A stretch of DNA of 64,000 bases, from contig NZ_FUXC01000002.1 of assembly GCF_900167025.1 (NCBI RefSeq), positions 295,594 to 359,593 of the forward strand, given 5' to 3'. Source of the stretch: Treponema berlinense (GTDB lineage Bacteria > Spirochaetota > Spirochaetia > Treponematales > Treponemataceae). The notes below the pieces were generated by a model, which saw nothing but the letters and a program-made list of their open reading frames with translations, was not told the DNA's origin and made no database searches. Shown here one piece after another: positions 7,355-16,843 of the stretch. Made by a program: the position numbers and the translations under genes. The number at the start of each line of letters is the position of its first letter. Within the stretch, counting starts at the first letter, position 1.

Positions 7355-8956
7355 TTACAAGTCTAGCAGTTGTGCGTATGCTTTTAGAGCACCGTCTGTT
7401 TCTTTTGCAAGCACTTTTTTTGCAAGTTTTTTTCCGAGTTGTACGCCTTCCTGGTCAAAACTGTTGATATTCCATACAAATCCCTGGAACATTACTTTGT
7501 TTTCGTAGTGGGCAAGAAGCGCCCCGAGTGTTTTTGGGTTGAGCTCTGAGCCGTAAATGAGGCTTGAAGGTCTTCCGCCTGCAAATGCCTTGTTTGGGTC
7601 CGCGTCAGTTTTTCCGCAGGCAAATGCCATTATCTGTGCCGTAACGTTTGCATCGAGTTTTTGCTGGCTTGTTGAGCCTTCGATTGTCACGTCAACCTTT
7701 GTCTGGTTGTTTTTGAACGCAATAAACTGGAGAGGAACTATATTTGTTCCCTGATGCAAAAGCTGGTAGAACGAATGCTGTCCGTTTGTTCCAGGTTCTC
7801 CAAAAATTACAGGACCGGTTACATAGTCAATTTTTTGACCAAAACGATTTACTGACTTTCCGTTTGATTCCATATCGAGCTGCTGCAAGTGCGCAGGAAA
7901 ACGGCTCAAGGCCTGGCTGTACGGAAGAACCGCTGTTGACGGATATTCCTGAACGTTGCGCTCGTAAATGCCGATCAAGGCGTCTAGCAAAGCAGGATTT
8001 TCCTGAATTTTTGGGTTTGTAGCAAGCCTGTCCTCTTCGGCGGCTCCTTCCAAAAAGTCTGCAAATACATTTGCTCCGAATGCAAGGGAAAGAACTGCTC
8101 CTCCGACAGCGGAAGTAGAAGAATAGCGTCCTCCGATGTAGTCGTCCATGTAAAAGGCTTCGAGATAGTCCGGATTGTGGGCTAAAGGCGAGGTTTCGCT
8201 GGTGACTGCAATCATGTGCCGGGCAGGATTTAAGCCTGCTTTTTTGAGCGCGTCTTTTACGAAGGCTTCGTTTGTAAGAGTCTCGAGGGTTGTTCCAGAT
8301 TTTGAAACGAGGATAAATATTGAGCGCGAAATGTCTGTCGAATTTAAAACAGCCGAGGCGTCGTCAGGATCAACATTCGAAATGAACTTTGCTTCCATTT
8401 TGAAGGAATTATTTGCTTTTGCCCAGTTTTCGAGGGCGAGATACATTGCTCTTGGACCTAAATCGCTGCCGCCGATACCGATTTGAACGACAGTCGTAAA
8501 AGTTTCGCCTTTTTCGTTTGTAAGTTTTCCAGAATGAACTTTTTCTGCAAAATCTGCAATTTTTTTCTGTTCAGTTTTATAGAATTCGCGTTTGTCTGTT
8601 CCGTCGGCAACAACCTTGTCTCCGAGCTGTCCGCGGGTAAGGTGGTGCAGAACAAGACGTTTTTCTCCGGTGTTTACGACTTCGCCGTTGTAAAGAGCTT
8701 CGAATTTTTGAGTGAGCTGCGCTTCGTCTGAAAGTTCAGCGAGAACTTTTAGAACTTTTTCGTCAACCTGCTTTGCTGCGTAGTTGTAGACAAGACCTGC
8801 GCCCATTTTTACGGAAAAATCTTTAACGCGTTTTTGAGCTTCTGGCGAAGAAAGCTCCTGCGCAATGTTTACCGCGCCTTTTAAGGACTGAAGTTTTTTG
8901 AATGATTCGAGGGAAGAAAGGTTTTCCCAGTTTATGTTTTTTTCTGAAACCGACAT
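7355..8956 (-). CDS. pgi: Glucose-6-phosphate isomerase
   Basis: Interconverts glucose 6-phosphate and fructose 6-phosphate in glycolysis. Family motifs are present: VQIGIGGSDLGPRAMYLALE, ILVSKSGTTLETLTNE, and GANVFADFLEG. The conserved C-terminal part includes EPGTNGQHSFYQLLHQGTNI. I choose ATG 8956 (533 aa), which starts MSVSEKNINW and is preceded by AAGGAG about 16 bases upstream. The longer frame opens with TTG at 9004 and adds 16 basic residues not expected in the family. Confidence 0.96.
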   Translation of the reverse strand: MSVSEKNINWENLSSLESFKKLQSLKGAVNIAQELSSPEAQKRVKDFSVKMGAGLVYNYAAKQVDEKVLKVLAELSDEAQLTQKFEALYNGEVVNTGEKRLVLHHLTRGQLGDKVVADGTDKREFYKTEQKKIADFAEKVHSGKLTNEKGETFTTVVQIGIGGSDLGPRAMYLALENWAKANNSFKMEAKFISNVDPDDASAVLNSTDISRSIFILVSKSGTTLETLTNEAFVKDALKKAGLNPARHMIAVTSETSPLAHNPDYLEAFYMDDYIGGRYSSTSAVGGAVLSLAFGANVFADFLEGAAEEDRLATNPKIQENPALLDALIGIYERNVQEYPSTAVLPYSQALSRFPAHLQQLDMESNGKSVNRFGQKIDYVTGPVIFGEPGTNGQHSFYQLLHQGTNIVPLQFIAFKNNQTKVDVTIEGSTSQQKLDANVTAQIMAFACGKTDADPNKAFAGGRPSSLIYGSELNPKTLGALLAHYENKVMFQGFVWNINSFDQEGVQLGKKLAKKVLAKETDGALKAYAQLLDL

Positions 8957-9077
8957 AGTTTTTATTTTAGTTCTCCTTTTGATTTTTTGTCTTACAGACA
9001 GCAATGCCTATTTTTATAAAACAGACTGATTCTATTATAGCACAAAAACTATTGGCAAGGAAAATGTTTTTGCTTAC

Positions 9078-9170
9078 GGAAAACTTACCCCGGATATTAG
9101 GGGCGGCTTTGCCGTTGCCGCAAGGCAATGAGCGCTTAGCGAACCCCGGTTAGCCGGCCGTGACGGAAGA
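9078..9170. repeat. Dispersed GC-rich intergenic repeat, copy 1
   Basis: Shares the framework GGAAAACTTACCC-GGA-ATTAG-GGCG ... GAACC-CGGTT-GCC ... TGACGGAA with a second copy near 29815. The interior is variable and contains short palindromes. No ORF. Confidence 0.5.
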
Positions 9171-9215
9171 ATGCGGTACGGTTTTTATTCAAAAAAAATG
9201 TGATATAATCGGTTT

Positions 9216-10184
9216 ATGAGCCAGACAGAAAGAATCCTTTTTATTGACCGAAAACTGCGTTCGTGCGGAAATTTTACGGTTAAGGAAGTTGCCGACTATT
9301 TTGAAGTGAGCGAGCGGCAGGTTAAGCGTGATATTGAATATATGCGCGACCGTTTTGAAGCTCCGATTGAATGGAATTTTAAAGAAAAAAAATACATTTA
9401 TGCCAGCAGTTTTGAAAGACTAAAATTTGCAGACCAGCATTTGATTTTGGCGTATCTTTCGATGCAGTCAATGCTCAAAAATGCAAATTATTTTCCGGCT
9501 GTAAGCAGCGAGCTTTTGCAGAATTTGAAAAGCCAGATTCCAAAGGATTATCTGAAGGTTTGCGGGCGGATTTTGTACGAAATTCCAGCGGCGGAAAGTC
9601 TGGAGCCTGAAATTTTTACCGGAATTTGCGGCGCAATGCGGGATTTGCTCTGCCTTGAGCTTGTTTACACCAATACGAAGAATGAGCTTTCTGAGCGGAT
9701 TTTTGAACCGTGCAACCTTATAAATTACGGCGGAAACTGGTATGTTGTCGGTTTTGACTATTTGAGAAATGAAATCCGCACTTTTAACGCTGCAAGAATA
9801 AAAAAACTTTCGTTGACAAAAAAGTCTTTTGAAAGACATGGAGACGATTTTGAGCAAAAACTGAAAAATTATATTGAAAACGGTTTTGGAATTTTTCTTG
9901 GCGAAAAAACAGAAAATGTAAAAATCAGGTTTTATGGAAAAGCGGTTCAGATTGTAAAGACTCAAAAATGGCATCCGAAGCAGGTTATGTCGGAAAATTT
10001 TGGCGGAGAAGGCGGAAAAGAAGATTTTTTGGAATTGAATTTTCCTGCCGCCGATATGACGGAAGTTTTGTCTAAAATCTTGAGCTTTGGAAAGAATGCG
10101 GTTCCGCTTGAACCTCAAAATCTGGTTGATTTGTGGAAAGCGGAAATCAGAAAAATGTGCGAAATTGCCGGGGTTTACCGGTAA
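9216..10184 (+). CDS. WYL-domain transcriptional regulator with N-terminal HTH
   Basis: A 322-residue YafY-type regulator. Residues 1-60 form a DeoR-like winged helix (FTVKEVADYFEVSERQVKRD). The WYL part follows from about residue 145, with LVYTNTKNELSERIFEPCNL and then NYGGNWYVVGFDYLRNEIRT. The WYL core appears as NWYV. Such proteins bind a ligand, sometimes nucleic acid, through the WYL domain. Target genes are unknown; the divergent neighbour is pgi. A 25-base palindrome at 10168-10192 covers the stop codon. Confidence 0.9.
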   Translation: MSQTERILFIDRKLRSCGNFTVKEVADYFEVSERQVKRDIEYMRDRFEAPIEWNFKEKKYIYASSFERLKFADQHLILAYLSMQSMLKNANYFPAVSSELLQNLKSQIPKDYLKVCGRILYEIPAAESLEPEIFTGICGAMRDLLCLELVYTNTKNELSERIFEPCNLINYGGNWYVVGFDYLRNEIRTFNAARIKKLSLTKKSFERHGDDFEQKLKNYIENGFGIFLGEKTENVKIRFYGKAVQIVKTQKWHPKQVMSENFGGEGGKEDFLELNFPAADMTEVLSKILSFGKNAVPLEPQNLVDLWKAEIRKMCEIAGVYR

Positions 10185-10192
10185 AACCCCGG
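10168..10192. terminator. Palindrome over the stop codon of the WYL gene
   Basis: CCGGGGTTT and AAACCCCGG pair around ACCGGT. There is no T run, so termination is only likely. Confidence 0.45.
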
Positions 10193-10232
10193 TTTGAGCG
10201 GTAAACTTTCCGGTTTGGACGGAAAAGTTTTG

Positions 10233-10715
10233 TTATGCCGGGCAGTTTTCGTGGCTTTGACTTGCAGTTTTTTGAATTTCCTGAGTTTTTGCCGGAGTGG
10301 AAATCATTTCGTGGAGGGTTCGCCATCCTAGTTCTGCGCATTTTACGCGGCTTGGCATGTGCGAAATGTCTTCGAGAGAAGCCGCTTCGTCGAGCTGTTC
10401 AATCTGCTCTTCGCTCGCCGTTCCGTGAATCATTCCTGTAAAAATATCGTAGAGTTTTTGTGCTTCTTCTGTGGTTTTTCCGATTACAAGGTCTAGCATC
10501 ATGTCTACGCTTGCCTGGCTGATTGCGCAGCCCGAACCTGTGTATGAGCCGTCGGTGATTATTCCGTCTTTTGTTTTTAGATAGAGCACAATGTTGTCGC
10601 CGCAGCTTGGGTTTACACCGTGCAGTTCAAGGGTGGCTCCGTCCATCTGCGTTTTGTGGGCGGGATTTACGTTATGGTCGTTTAATATTTCTCTATAAAG
10701 TTCTTTTGTATTCAT
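10233..10715 (-). CDS. sufU: SUF-type iron-sulfur scaffold SufU (NifU/IscU-like)
   Basis: A 160-residue scaffold or sulfur-acceptor protein. The three cysteines of the family are present in NPSCGDNI, GSGCAISQASVDMM and VKCAELGWRTL. The insert of about 20 residues between the second and third cysteine (around MIHGTASEEQIEQLDE) is typical of SufU rather than IscU. It accepts sulfur from SufS, whose gene is upstream on the same strand but separated by a CDF transporter gene. Confidence 0.92.
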   Translation of the reverse strand: MNTKELYREILNDHNVNPAHKTQMDGATLELHGVNPSCGDNIVLYLKTKDGIITDGSYTGSGCAISQASVDMMLDLVIGKTTEEAQKLYDIFTGMIHGTASEEQIEQLDEAASLEDISHMPSRVKCAELGWRTLHEMISTPAKTQEIQKTASQSHENCPA

Positions 10716-10740
10716 TTTTTACATTATAAAGAATTATGAA

Positions 10741-11910
10741 TTATTGTACAAACGGCGAATCGACAGTTATTACGCAATTGATGTCGCTGTAACTGTCTTT
10801 TATAAGTTTTGAAACTTTTGATTTTAGCGCTTTGTCTGAAAGCGGACAGTCGAACGGTTTTACAACGTCAAAAATAAGGTTTGTATGCTTGGAGCCCGGA
10901 ACGAGCCTTACATCGTGAAATTTAAGGTCGTCGTCGATTTTTGGCAGTTCGTTGAGCATGAAAACTTTTATCTGGTTCAGCCTTTCGTTTTTTACATCGA
11001 TTGGATCCATGTGGATTACGGCGACGCATTTGAATTTTTTTGAAAGTGCGACTTCTGTCTCGTCGATAACTTCGTGGAGCTCAAAAATATCCCTGTCGCC
11101 AGGAACTTCTGCATGAAGGCTCAGAAGAAGGCGCCCAGGTCCGTAGTCGTGGACAATCAGATCGTGCATTCCGCAGATTGGCTTATGGCGCAAAACTTCG
11201 GCCTGAATCTGCATTACAAATTCTTTTGACGGTGCTTTTCCCAAAAGCGGGGCAATTGTTTCTTTTGCGCTTTCCCAGCCTGTGCGCAAAATAAAAGCTG
11301 CCACTAGAATTCCTGCAAGACCGTCGACAGGAAAACTTACAAATTTTCCGGCGATTGTCGCAATTATGACTGTAAAAGTTGAAATACAGTCGCTTAAGCT
11401 GTCTTTTGCCACTGCTTCGAGCGCAACCGAATTGATTTTTTTTGCGGTGATGTGGTTGTAAAAATACATGTAGCATTTTACGGCGATTGCAGCGAGCATT
11501 ACCGCAATTGAAAAAATTCCAGAAGAAAGTTCTGGCGGATTAAATAGAGAGAGAACTGAAGATTTTAAGAGTTCAAATCCCATGAGCAAAATCAAAAAAC
11601 TGATTATAAGGCCGGAAATGTATTCAAATCTTCCGTGTCCAAAAGGGTGAGACTGGTCAGGTTCCTTTGAGGAAAGTTTAAATCCAAAAAGTTGAATTAT
11701 TGAACTTGCGGCGTCGGACAGGTTGTTGAAGGCGTCTGCCGTGATTGCAACGCTTTTAGAAACTAAGCCTGCGATAAATTTTGACGCAAAAAGAAGAATA
11801 TTAAAAAAAATTCCTACGAATGCGCACAATGTTCCATAGGCAAGCCGGACTTTTGAGTCGCAGTAATTTTTGTGATTTTTTATGAAGAGTTTTGCAAGCA
11901 GTGTAATCAT
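10741..11910 (-). CDS. Cation diffusion facilitator (CDF) family transporter
   Basis: A 389-residue inner-membrane metal/proton antiporter. It has six predicted membrane helices; the transport-site pairs are seen as ADAFNNLSDAAS (TM2) and AVAKDSLSDCIST (TM5, D-x3-D). HPFGHGRFEYISG is the conserved cytoplasmic loop. The C-terminal domain carries HDLIVHDYGPG and LSLHAEVPGD, followed by about 90 further residues, a long tail for the family. Zinc, iron or manganese are possible substrates. Its position between sufS and sufU suggests a link to iron or metal homeostasis, which is an inference. Confidence 0.92.
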   Translation of the reverse strand: MITLLAKLFIKNHKNYCDSKVRLAYGTLCAFVGIFFNILLFASKFIAGLVSKSVAITADAFNNLSDAASSIIQLFGFKLSSKEPDQSHPFGHGRFEYISGLIISFLILLMGFELLKSSVLSLFNPPELSSGIFSIAVMLAAIAVKCYMYFYNHITAKKINSVALEAVAKDSLSDCISTFTVIIATIAGKFVSFPVDGLAGILVAAFILRTGWESAKETIAPLLGKAPSKEFVMQIQAEVLRHKPICGMHDLIVHDYGPGRLLLSLHAEVPGDRDIFELHEVIDETEVALSKKFKCVAVIHMDPIDVKNERLNQIKVFMLNELPKIDDDLKFHDVRLVPGSKHTNLIFDVVKPFDCPLSDKALKSKVSKLIKDSYSDINCVITVDSPFVQ

Positions 11911-11992
11911 ACTTAAAATTATACCGTTTTTGCTTTAGAGAGGGAAAGGTAATCTTTGTAAGCAAAAAACAACGTTTTTTAGATTTTTACAG

Positions 11993-13231
11993 TCAGTCTT
12001 TGTATCCTGACCATTCCCGTAGTTTTGCAACTTTTGACAGGAAAAAATCGATTTCTTCTTCTGTGTTGTAAAAGTACAAAGATGCCCTTGCGGTTGCCGG
12101 AACTCCAAGATAAGCTCCCAGCGGCTGCGCGCAATGGTGTCCTGCCCGGATTGCAATTTTTTCGTCAGAAAGAAGGGTCGCAATGTCGTGGGGATGAACT
12201 CCATCCACCGTAAAAGTTACAATTCCGCAGCGTTTGTTTCCGTCTTTGTTTCCAACGATAGAAACGTGAGGAATTTTCTTTAGGCCTTCAATAAGTTTTA
12301 CCGCAAGAAGATTGTCGTGCTTTGAAATATTTTCAATTCCGGCAGACTGAATGTATTTTACTGCCGCTGCAAAACCTGCCGCATCGCCTGCGCTTACAGT
12401 TCCTGCTTCAAATTTGTGCGGAACTTCTGCCCAGGTCGCTTCTGTTTCCGTAACATATTCAATCATTTCTCCGCCACGCAAAAATGGAGGCATGCTTTCC
12501 AAAAGATTGATTTTTCCGTAAAGCGCGCCGATTCCCATTGGACCGCAGAGCTTGTGGGAACTCATCGCAAAAAAATCGGCATCGAGAGCCTGAACGTCAA
12601 CTTTTATGTGAGGAGAAGACTGAGCTCCGTCAACAACGATTACAGCTCCGTTTTTGTGGGCAATTTCTGCGATTTTTTTAATTGGATTTGTAGTTCCCAA
12701 AACGTTAGAAACCTGTGCAATTGCGACAATTTTTGTTTTTGGAGTGATTTTTGCAAATTCGCTTTCTGGAATTTCGCCGCTTTCCTTGTCGACATACATG
12801 AATTTTAGAGTTGCGCCTTTTTTGGAACATACAAACTGCCATGGCAAAATATTCGAGTGGTGCTCCATAATCGAAACGACGATTTCATCTCCAGAGTGAA
12901 CATTTTGCATTCCATAAGTGTAAGCAACCAAATTCAAGCTTTCAGACGAATTTCGTGTAAAAATAATTTCTCTTGCCTCTTTTGCGTTGATAAAATTTGC
13001 AACTGTTGAACGGGCATCTTCGTAAATTTTAGTAGCGCGTTCGCTCAAGTCGTAAATTCCCCGCAGAGGATTGGCATTGTTTTGAGCGTAAAAAGAGTTC
13101 ATAGCCTCAAGAACGCAAAAAGGACGCTGCGCCGTTGCTGCCGTGTCTAAATAAATAAGCGAATCGTTCAAAGCCGAGCTTTTTTCATCTATTGATTTAA
13201 ATAACGGAAAATCTTTTCTAAAGTCATTCAT
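11993..13231 (-). CDS. sufS: Cysteine desulfurase SufS (class II)
   Basis: A PLP enzyme that removes sulfur from cysteine for Fe-S cluster assembly. Motifs include YLDTAATAQRP, the PLP-lysine segment FFAMSSHKLCGPMGIGALYG, and the catalytic-cysteine loop AIRAGHHCAQPLG. The latter is the SufS/CsdA form RxGHHCA. ATG 13231 (412 aa, MNDFRKDFPLF) is preferred over an upstream TTG at 13243. SufU downstream is the expected sulfur acceptor. sufB, sufC and sufD are not in this window. Confidence 0.95.
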   Translation of the reverse strand: MNDFRKDFPLFKSIDEKSSALNDSLIYLDTAATAQRPFCVLEAMNSFYAQNNANPLRGIYDLSERATKIYEDARSTVANFINAKEAREIIFTRNSSESLNLVAYTYGMQNVHSGDEIVVSIMEHHSNILPWQFVCSKKGATLKFMYVDKESGEIPESEFAKITPKTKIVAIAQVSNVLGTTNPIKKIAEIAHKNGAVIVVDGAQSSPHIKVDVQALDADFFAMSSHKLCGPMGIGALYGKINLLESMPPFLRGGEMIEYVTETEATWAEVPHKFEAGTVSAGDAAGFAAAVKYIQSAGIENISKHDNLLAVKLIEGLKKIPHVSIVGNKDGNKRCGIVTFTVDGVHPHDIATLLSDEKIAIRAGHHCAQPLGAYLGVPATARASLYFYNTEEEIDFFLSKVAKLREWSGYKD

Positions 13232-13387
13232 AATTAAAGCCAATTATAGTAATTTTTCCATTTTTTGAAAACACTGCGGGTTTTTGAATTTTTAGAAGCG
13301 CGTTTTTCTTGCCGCAAGTTGATATTCAGGCTTTGAAGCGCTTATTGCCGCCTTAAATTTTATCTGTAAAAAAAACATAAAAATCTC

Positions 13388-13420
13388 TCAAAGTACTGTA
13401 CAAAATATTGTCAAAGTACT
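13388..13420. repeat. Direct repeat TCAAAGTACT, two copies
   Basis: Identical 10-mers lie at 13388-13397 and 13411-13420, 23 bases apart. Each ends in the palindrome AGTACT. The second touches the -35 element of the following promoter, so an operator is possible. Confidence 0.5.
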
Positions 13421-13446
13421 TGACAAATTCGGGGGGGGGATACGAT
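13420..13446 (+). promoter_or_regulatory. Promoter with poly-G spacer upstream of the Ser/Gly-rich lipoprotein
   Basis: TTGACA at 13420-13425 is a perfect -35. A candidate -10, TACGAT, lies at 13441-13446. The 15-base spacer between them includes nine consecutive G at 13431-13439. Length change of the G run would change the spacer. This is the layout of phase-variable promoters, including those reported for Treponema pallidum tpr genes. Confidence 0.6.
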
Positions 13447-13499
13447 AGATATCGTTGAAATTTTTTTTTCAGCGAAATTTATTTTTTTGGAGTGAATTT

Positions 13500-14660
13500 A
13501 TGAAAAAATTTACTAAAATTTCAGCTGCATTGGCAGCTATGGTTCTTGTGCTTTCATTTGCAGGATGCAGTGACGGCGGAAGTTCTAATGGGGACGAAAT
13601 TGTTGGAGGTTCTTCTTCAGGAAGCGGAAGTGGTTCGTCATCGTCAGGGGATTCTTCTGGCTCACAGTCAGGCTCGGAAAGCGGTTCTGGCTCATCGTCA
13701 GGCGGAAGTTCTTCATCTGAAAGTGGTTCGGGCAGTTCGTCAGGTTCAGGCTCTTCTAGTGGCTCGTCATCGGGCGGAAGTTCTTCATCTGGAAGTGGTT
13801 CGTCAGGTTCGGAAAGTGATGATGACTGGAAAACAATTCTTCCTTCTTCACAAGGCGAAAACCCGCTTTCTGGAAATTCTTATTCCTATGAAAAAAATAA
13901 CGGTTCAAAGAAGATTTCAATCGTATTTACAGAAGACACAGCTGTGGAAACCGAAATAGAAGTAGAATCAGAAAGCGGAAAATCAGAATCATATGTTACT
14001 GAATATAAATACACTTACAATGCCGACAAAGGTCTTCTTTATTTAAAGGTTGTATCTTGGACTGTTGACGGCGAAAAAATTACTTCGTCAGATGAGTTCT
14101 TCGAGTTTGCCGCAAGAGAGTTTGACATGACGGTTGAAGAAGCAAGAGAATTGCTGGCAGATTATAATTTTTTTGAAGGCTATGAAACAAGAAACTGCTT
14201 TAAAAAAGACGAGAGCACAGTTGTTTTTGGCGACTATTTCGGTGGAAAAATTACTGATGGTGAATTCAACTGCTATATTTCTGGTGGTAGTATAGAGCTT
14301 GACGATGGAATTACTGTCGAAAACTACGCAACTGGCGAAGAATATGAATATTGGGACGGAGAGTTTGCTTCGGACAAGAAGACTTTTATTTTCTCTAATG
14401 AGGAGAATGTGCAAGTTTCGGGCTCTTGGTCAACTGTTGTAAATACATCAAAAACATTGAAAGAGTTGTATGAAGAAACTAAATCGTATAGCAACAGAAA
14501 GGCTGAAAGCAATGGATATATCCTTGTAAAATTTTCAAAACTTTCTAGCGAGATGCAGGCCTCACCGTTCAATATGGATACTAATTCGTCATATAAATTC
14601 ATCTTTGATACAAATCCAAAGGATTTTACGAAGACAAATTTATCTGTAAAACAGTTTTAA
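13500..14660 (+). CDS. Ser/Gly-rich lipoprotein
   Basis: A 386-residue predicted lipoprotein. The signal MKKFTKISAALAAMVLVLSF ends in the lipobox SFAGC. Next comes a region of about 95 residues of Ser and Gly (GSSSGSGSG-type repeats, DNA about 13590-13820), probably an extended stalk. The remaining 270 residues are acidic and beta-rich, without recognised domain. ATG 13500 follows TTGGAG, while the longer frame from 13455 has no ribosome site. The promoter contains a poly-G run, so expression may switch on and off. Probably surface or periplasm exposed. Confidence 0.85.
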   Translation: MKKFTKISAALAAMVLVLSFAGCSDGGSSNGDEIVGGSSSGSGSGSSSSGDSSGSQSGSESGSGSSSGGSSSSESGSGSSSGSGSSSGSSSGGSSSSGSGSSGSESDDDWKTILPSSQGENPLSGNSYSYEKNNGSKKISIVFTEDTAVETEIEVESESGKSESYVTEYKYTYNADKGLLYLKVVSWTVDGEKITSSDEFFEFAAREFDMTVEEARELLADYNFFEGYETRNCFKKDESTVVFGDYFGGKITDGEFNCYISGGSIELDDGITVENYATGEEYEYWDGEFASDKKTFIFSNEENVQVSGSWSTVVNTSKTLKELYEETKSYSNRKAESNGYILVKFSKLSSEMQASPFNMDTNSSYKFIFDTNPKDFTKTNLSVKQF

Positions 14661-14670
14661 TCTATAGACT

Positions 14671-14723
14671 AAAAAAGCCAGCGGTGTTTTGAGTAATTTC
14701 AAAATTACCGCTGGCTTTTTTTT
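14671..14723 (+). terminator. Terminator after the Ser/Gly-rich lipoprotein
   Basis: The stem GCCAGCGGT/ACCGCTGGC has an inner palindrome GTAATTT/AAATTAC and is flanked by A and T runs. Confidence 0.88.
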
Positions 14724-14734
14724 GTTGAGCGTGA

Positions 14735-14777
14735 TAAAAAAAACTCCGTGCCAGTTTTAATGACACGGAGTTTTTTT
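14735..14777. terminator. Second hairpin terminator, probably for argS
   Basis: ACTCCGTG/CACGGAGT stem with A run on one side and T run on the other, so usable in both directions. argS ends about 75 bases away on the minus strand. Confidence 0.75.
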
Positions 14778-14852
14778 ATGTTTATTTTGTTTTTTCTGTC
14801 ATGGGGCTGTCTTTTGTTGAAGAATTACCAGCTTTAAGGACAGCCTAGAATA

Positions 14853-16682
14853 TTACATTTTAGCAAGATATGGCACTAGGACAAGGTTCATTGCTTCTTT
14901 TAAAACCTGTAAGGTTGCCTTTGCGAGCGTGAGACGCGCTTTTTTTGTGTTTTCATCTTCTGCCGAAAGAATCGGACAGTTCTGGTAGAATTTTGCAAAG
15001 AGCTTTGAAATATCGTAAAGATATGCTGCAACTACAGACGGATCCTTGTTTGCGGCTGCCTTTGCAATTACCTGAGGATATTCACCAAGGCGTTTTGAAA
15101 GATCCCATTCTTCCGCTGCTTTTAAGAATACCGCTGCGTCTTTTGCTTCGAGCGGAGAGATTCCGTCGTTTTCTGCTTTTCTTAAAATCGAAGCAATGCG
15201 CGCTCCCATGTACTGCAAATAAGGGCCTGTGTTTCCGTTAAAACTCAAGCTTTCTTCAGGATTAAAAATCATGTCTTTTACAGGACTTACCTGAATCAAA
15301 TAATAGTGAAGGGCGGCCAGGGCAACTTTTTCTGCTACATCGTCCGCATCATCAACATCATCTTCCCGGCCGCGCTCTTTAATTGCCTTGAGGGCATCTG
15401 CGTGCAGAGAGTCGATAAGGTCGTCTGCATCTACAACTGTTCCTTCGCGGCTCTTCATTCTTCCGTTTGGCAAATTTACAAGACCGTAGCTCAAGTGGTA
15501 GAGCTTGTTTGCCCATTCAAAGCCAAGTTTTTTAAGAATATAGAATAAAACCTTGAAGTGGAAAATCTGTTCAGAAGCAACGACGTAAATCAGCTGGTTG
15601 AACGGCCAGTCGTTGTGTCTGCTGATTGCAGTTCCAATATCCTGGGTTATGTAAACAGAAGTTCCGTCTTTTCTTAAGAGAACTTTTTCGTGGTCTTCAC
15701 CGTCTTTTCCTTTTCCGACTGCTTCTGTCACATCAACTCTTACAGAACCATCTTCCGCCTTAAAGAAAATGCCTTTTTCCAGACCTTTTGCAATTTCGTC
15801 CTTGCCCTTAAGGTATGTTTCGCTTTCAAAATAGAATTTATCAAAACTGACGCCTGTTCTTTTGTAAGTTTCGTTTACTCCGTTAAAAGTCCAGTCGTTC
15901 ATTGTCTTCCAAAGCGCGCGAATTTCTGGATCGCCTGCTTCCCATTTTACCAGCATTTCTTCTGCCTGCTGCTGTGCCTGAGGATGGGCGGTTTCCGGCT
16001 TGTCTTTTTCGCCTTTTAAGTATTTTTCAAATTCAACATAGCACTGACCTACAAAGTGGTCGCCTTTCATTCCGAGAGTTTCTGGAGTGTCGCCGTTTTT
16101 TTCGTGGAAAAGCTTGTAGGCCAGCATGGACTTGCAGATGTGAATTCCGCGGTTATTTATAATATTTACCTTGTAAACTTCGGCACCTGCTTTTTTTAAG
16201 ATTCTGCTTACAGATTCGCCGAGAGCATCGTTTCTCATGTGCCCCAGGTGCAGCGGTTTATTTGTGTTTGGAGAAGAGAACTCCACCATGATTTTTTCGC
16301 CTTCCAGCAGGGGCTTTCCGTTTTCTCCAAGAGAGCCGTAAGAATCTTTTTCATCTTCTATTTTTGAAAGGATTGAAGCGAGGGCCTTTTCTTTGTCGAG
16401 TTTTACATTTACGTAAGGACCGACATTTAAAACAGTTCCAAATGAAGACGCTTTTTCGCCGATTTTCTGAACAACTTCCTGTGCAATTGCTGGAGGTGCC
16501 ATGCGCAGTGATTTTGCAAAGACAAACATTGGAGAACCCAAATCTCCCATTTTTGGATCCGGAGAATCCTGGACAACGACTGTTTCTTCGTTTACTGCCG
16601 GTGTTTCAGGCATTTTTTCTTTGATGATTTCATTTATTGCATCTGCAATTAAAGTTCTGAAAATTGATTTTGAGTCAGACAT
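14853..16682 (-). CDS. argS: Arginyl-tRNA synthetase
   Basis: A 609-residue class I aminoacyl-tRNA synthetase. The HIGH signature appears as FSSPNTNKPLHLGHMRNDAL and the KMSKS counterpart as GRMKSREGTVVDADDLID. The N-terminal Add-1 domain (MVEFSSPN preceded by GPYVNVKLDKEKALA) and the C-terminal anticodon-binding domain (LQYMGARIASILRKA) are complete. It stands alone in the minus orientation with terminators downstream. Confidence 0.97.
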   Translation of the reverse strand: MSDSKSIFRTLIADAINEIIKEKMPETPAVNEETVVVQDSPDPKMGDLGSPMFVFAKSLRMAPPAIAQEVVQKIGEKASSFGTVLNVGPYVNVKLDKEKALASILSKIEDEKDSYGSLGENGKPLLEGEKIMVEFSSPNTNKPLHLGHMRNDALGESVSRILKKAGAEVYKVNIINNRGIHICKSMLAYKLFHEKNGDTPETLGMKGDHFVGQCYVEFEKYLKGEKDKPETAHPQAQQQAEEMLVKWEAGDPEIRALWKTMNDWTFNGVNETYKRTGVSFDKFYFESETYLKGKDEIAKGLEKGIFFKAEDGSVRVDVTEAVGKGKDGEDHEKVLLRKDGTSVYITQDIGTAISRHNDWPFNQLIYVVASEQIFHFKVLFYILKKLGFEWANKLYHLSYGLVNLPNGRMKSREGTVVDADDLIDSLHADALKAIKERGREDDVDDADDVAEKVALAALHYYLIQVSPVKDMIFNPEESLSFNGNTGPYLQYMGARIASILRKAENDGISPLEAKDAAVFLKAAEEWDLSKRLGEYPQVIAKAAANKDPSVVAAYLYDISKLFAKFYQNCPILSAEDENTKKARLTLAKATLQVLKEAMNLVLVPYLAKM

Positions 16683-16843
16683 TAAAATTTGCTCCTGTGC
16701 GGTTTTTAGATGTTCCCTTATAAAATACTTTCTGTTATAATATCAAAATATGGTGCCGTTTACAATCTGCATTTAGAAATGAAGAATTTCTTTGCCGATA
16801 AAAATGGCTTTTGAGTTTAATAAGAATTTTGGAGTAAAAATAA

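Noticed and set aside
13546..13959. Alternative-frame ORF of 137 aa within the Ser/Gly lipoprotein
   Set aside because: It is a by-product of the Ser/Gly codon repeats; the frame with signal peptide and lipobox is the real one.
14800..14850. GGCTGTC/GACAGCC inverted repeat after argS as terminator
   Set aside because: The loop is long and no T run follows on the minus strand; the hairpin at 14735-14777 is better.
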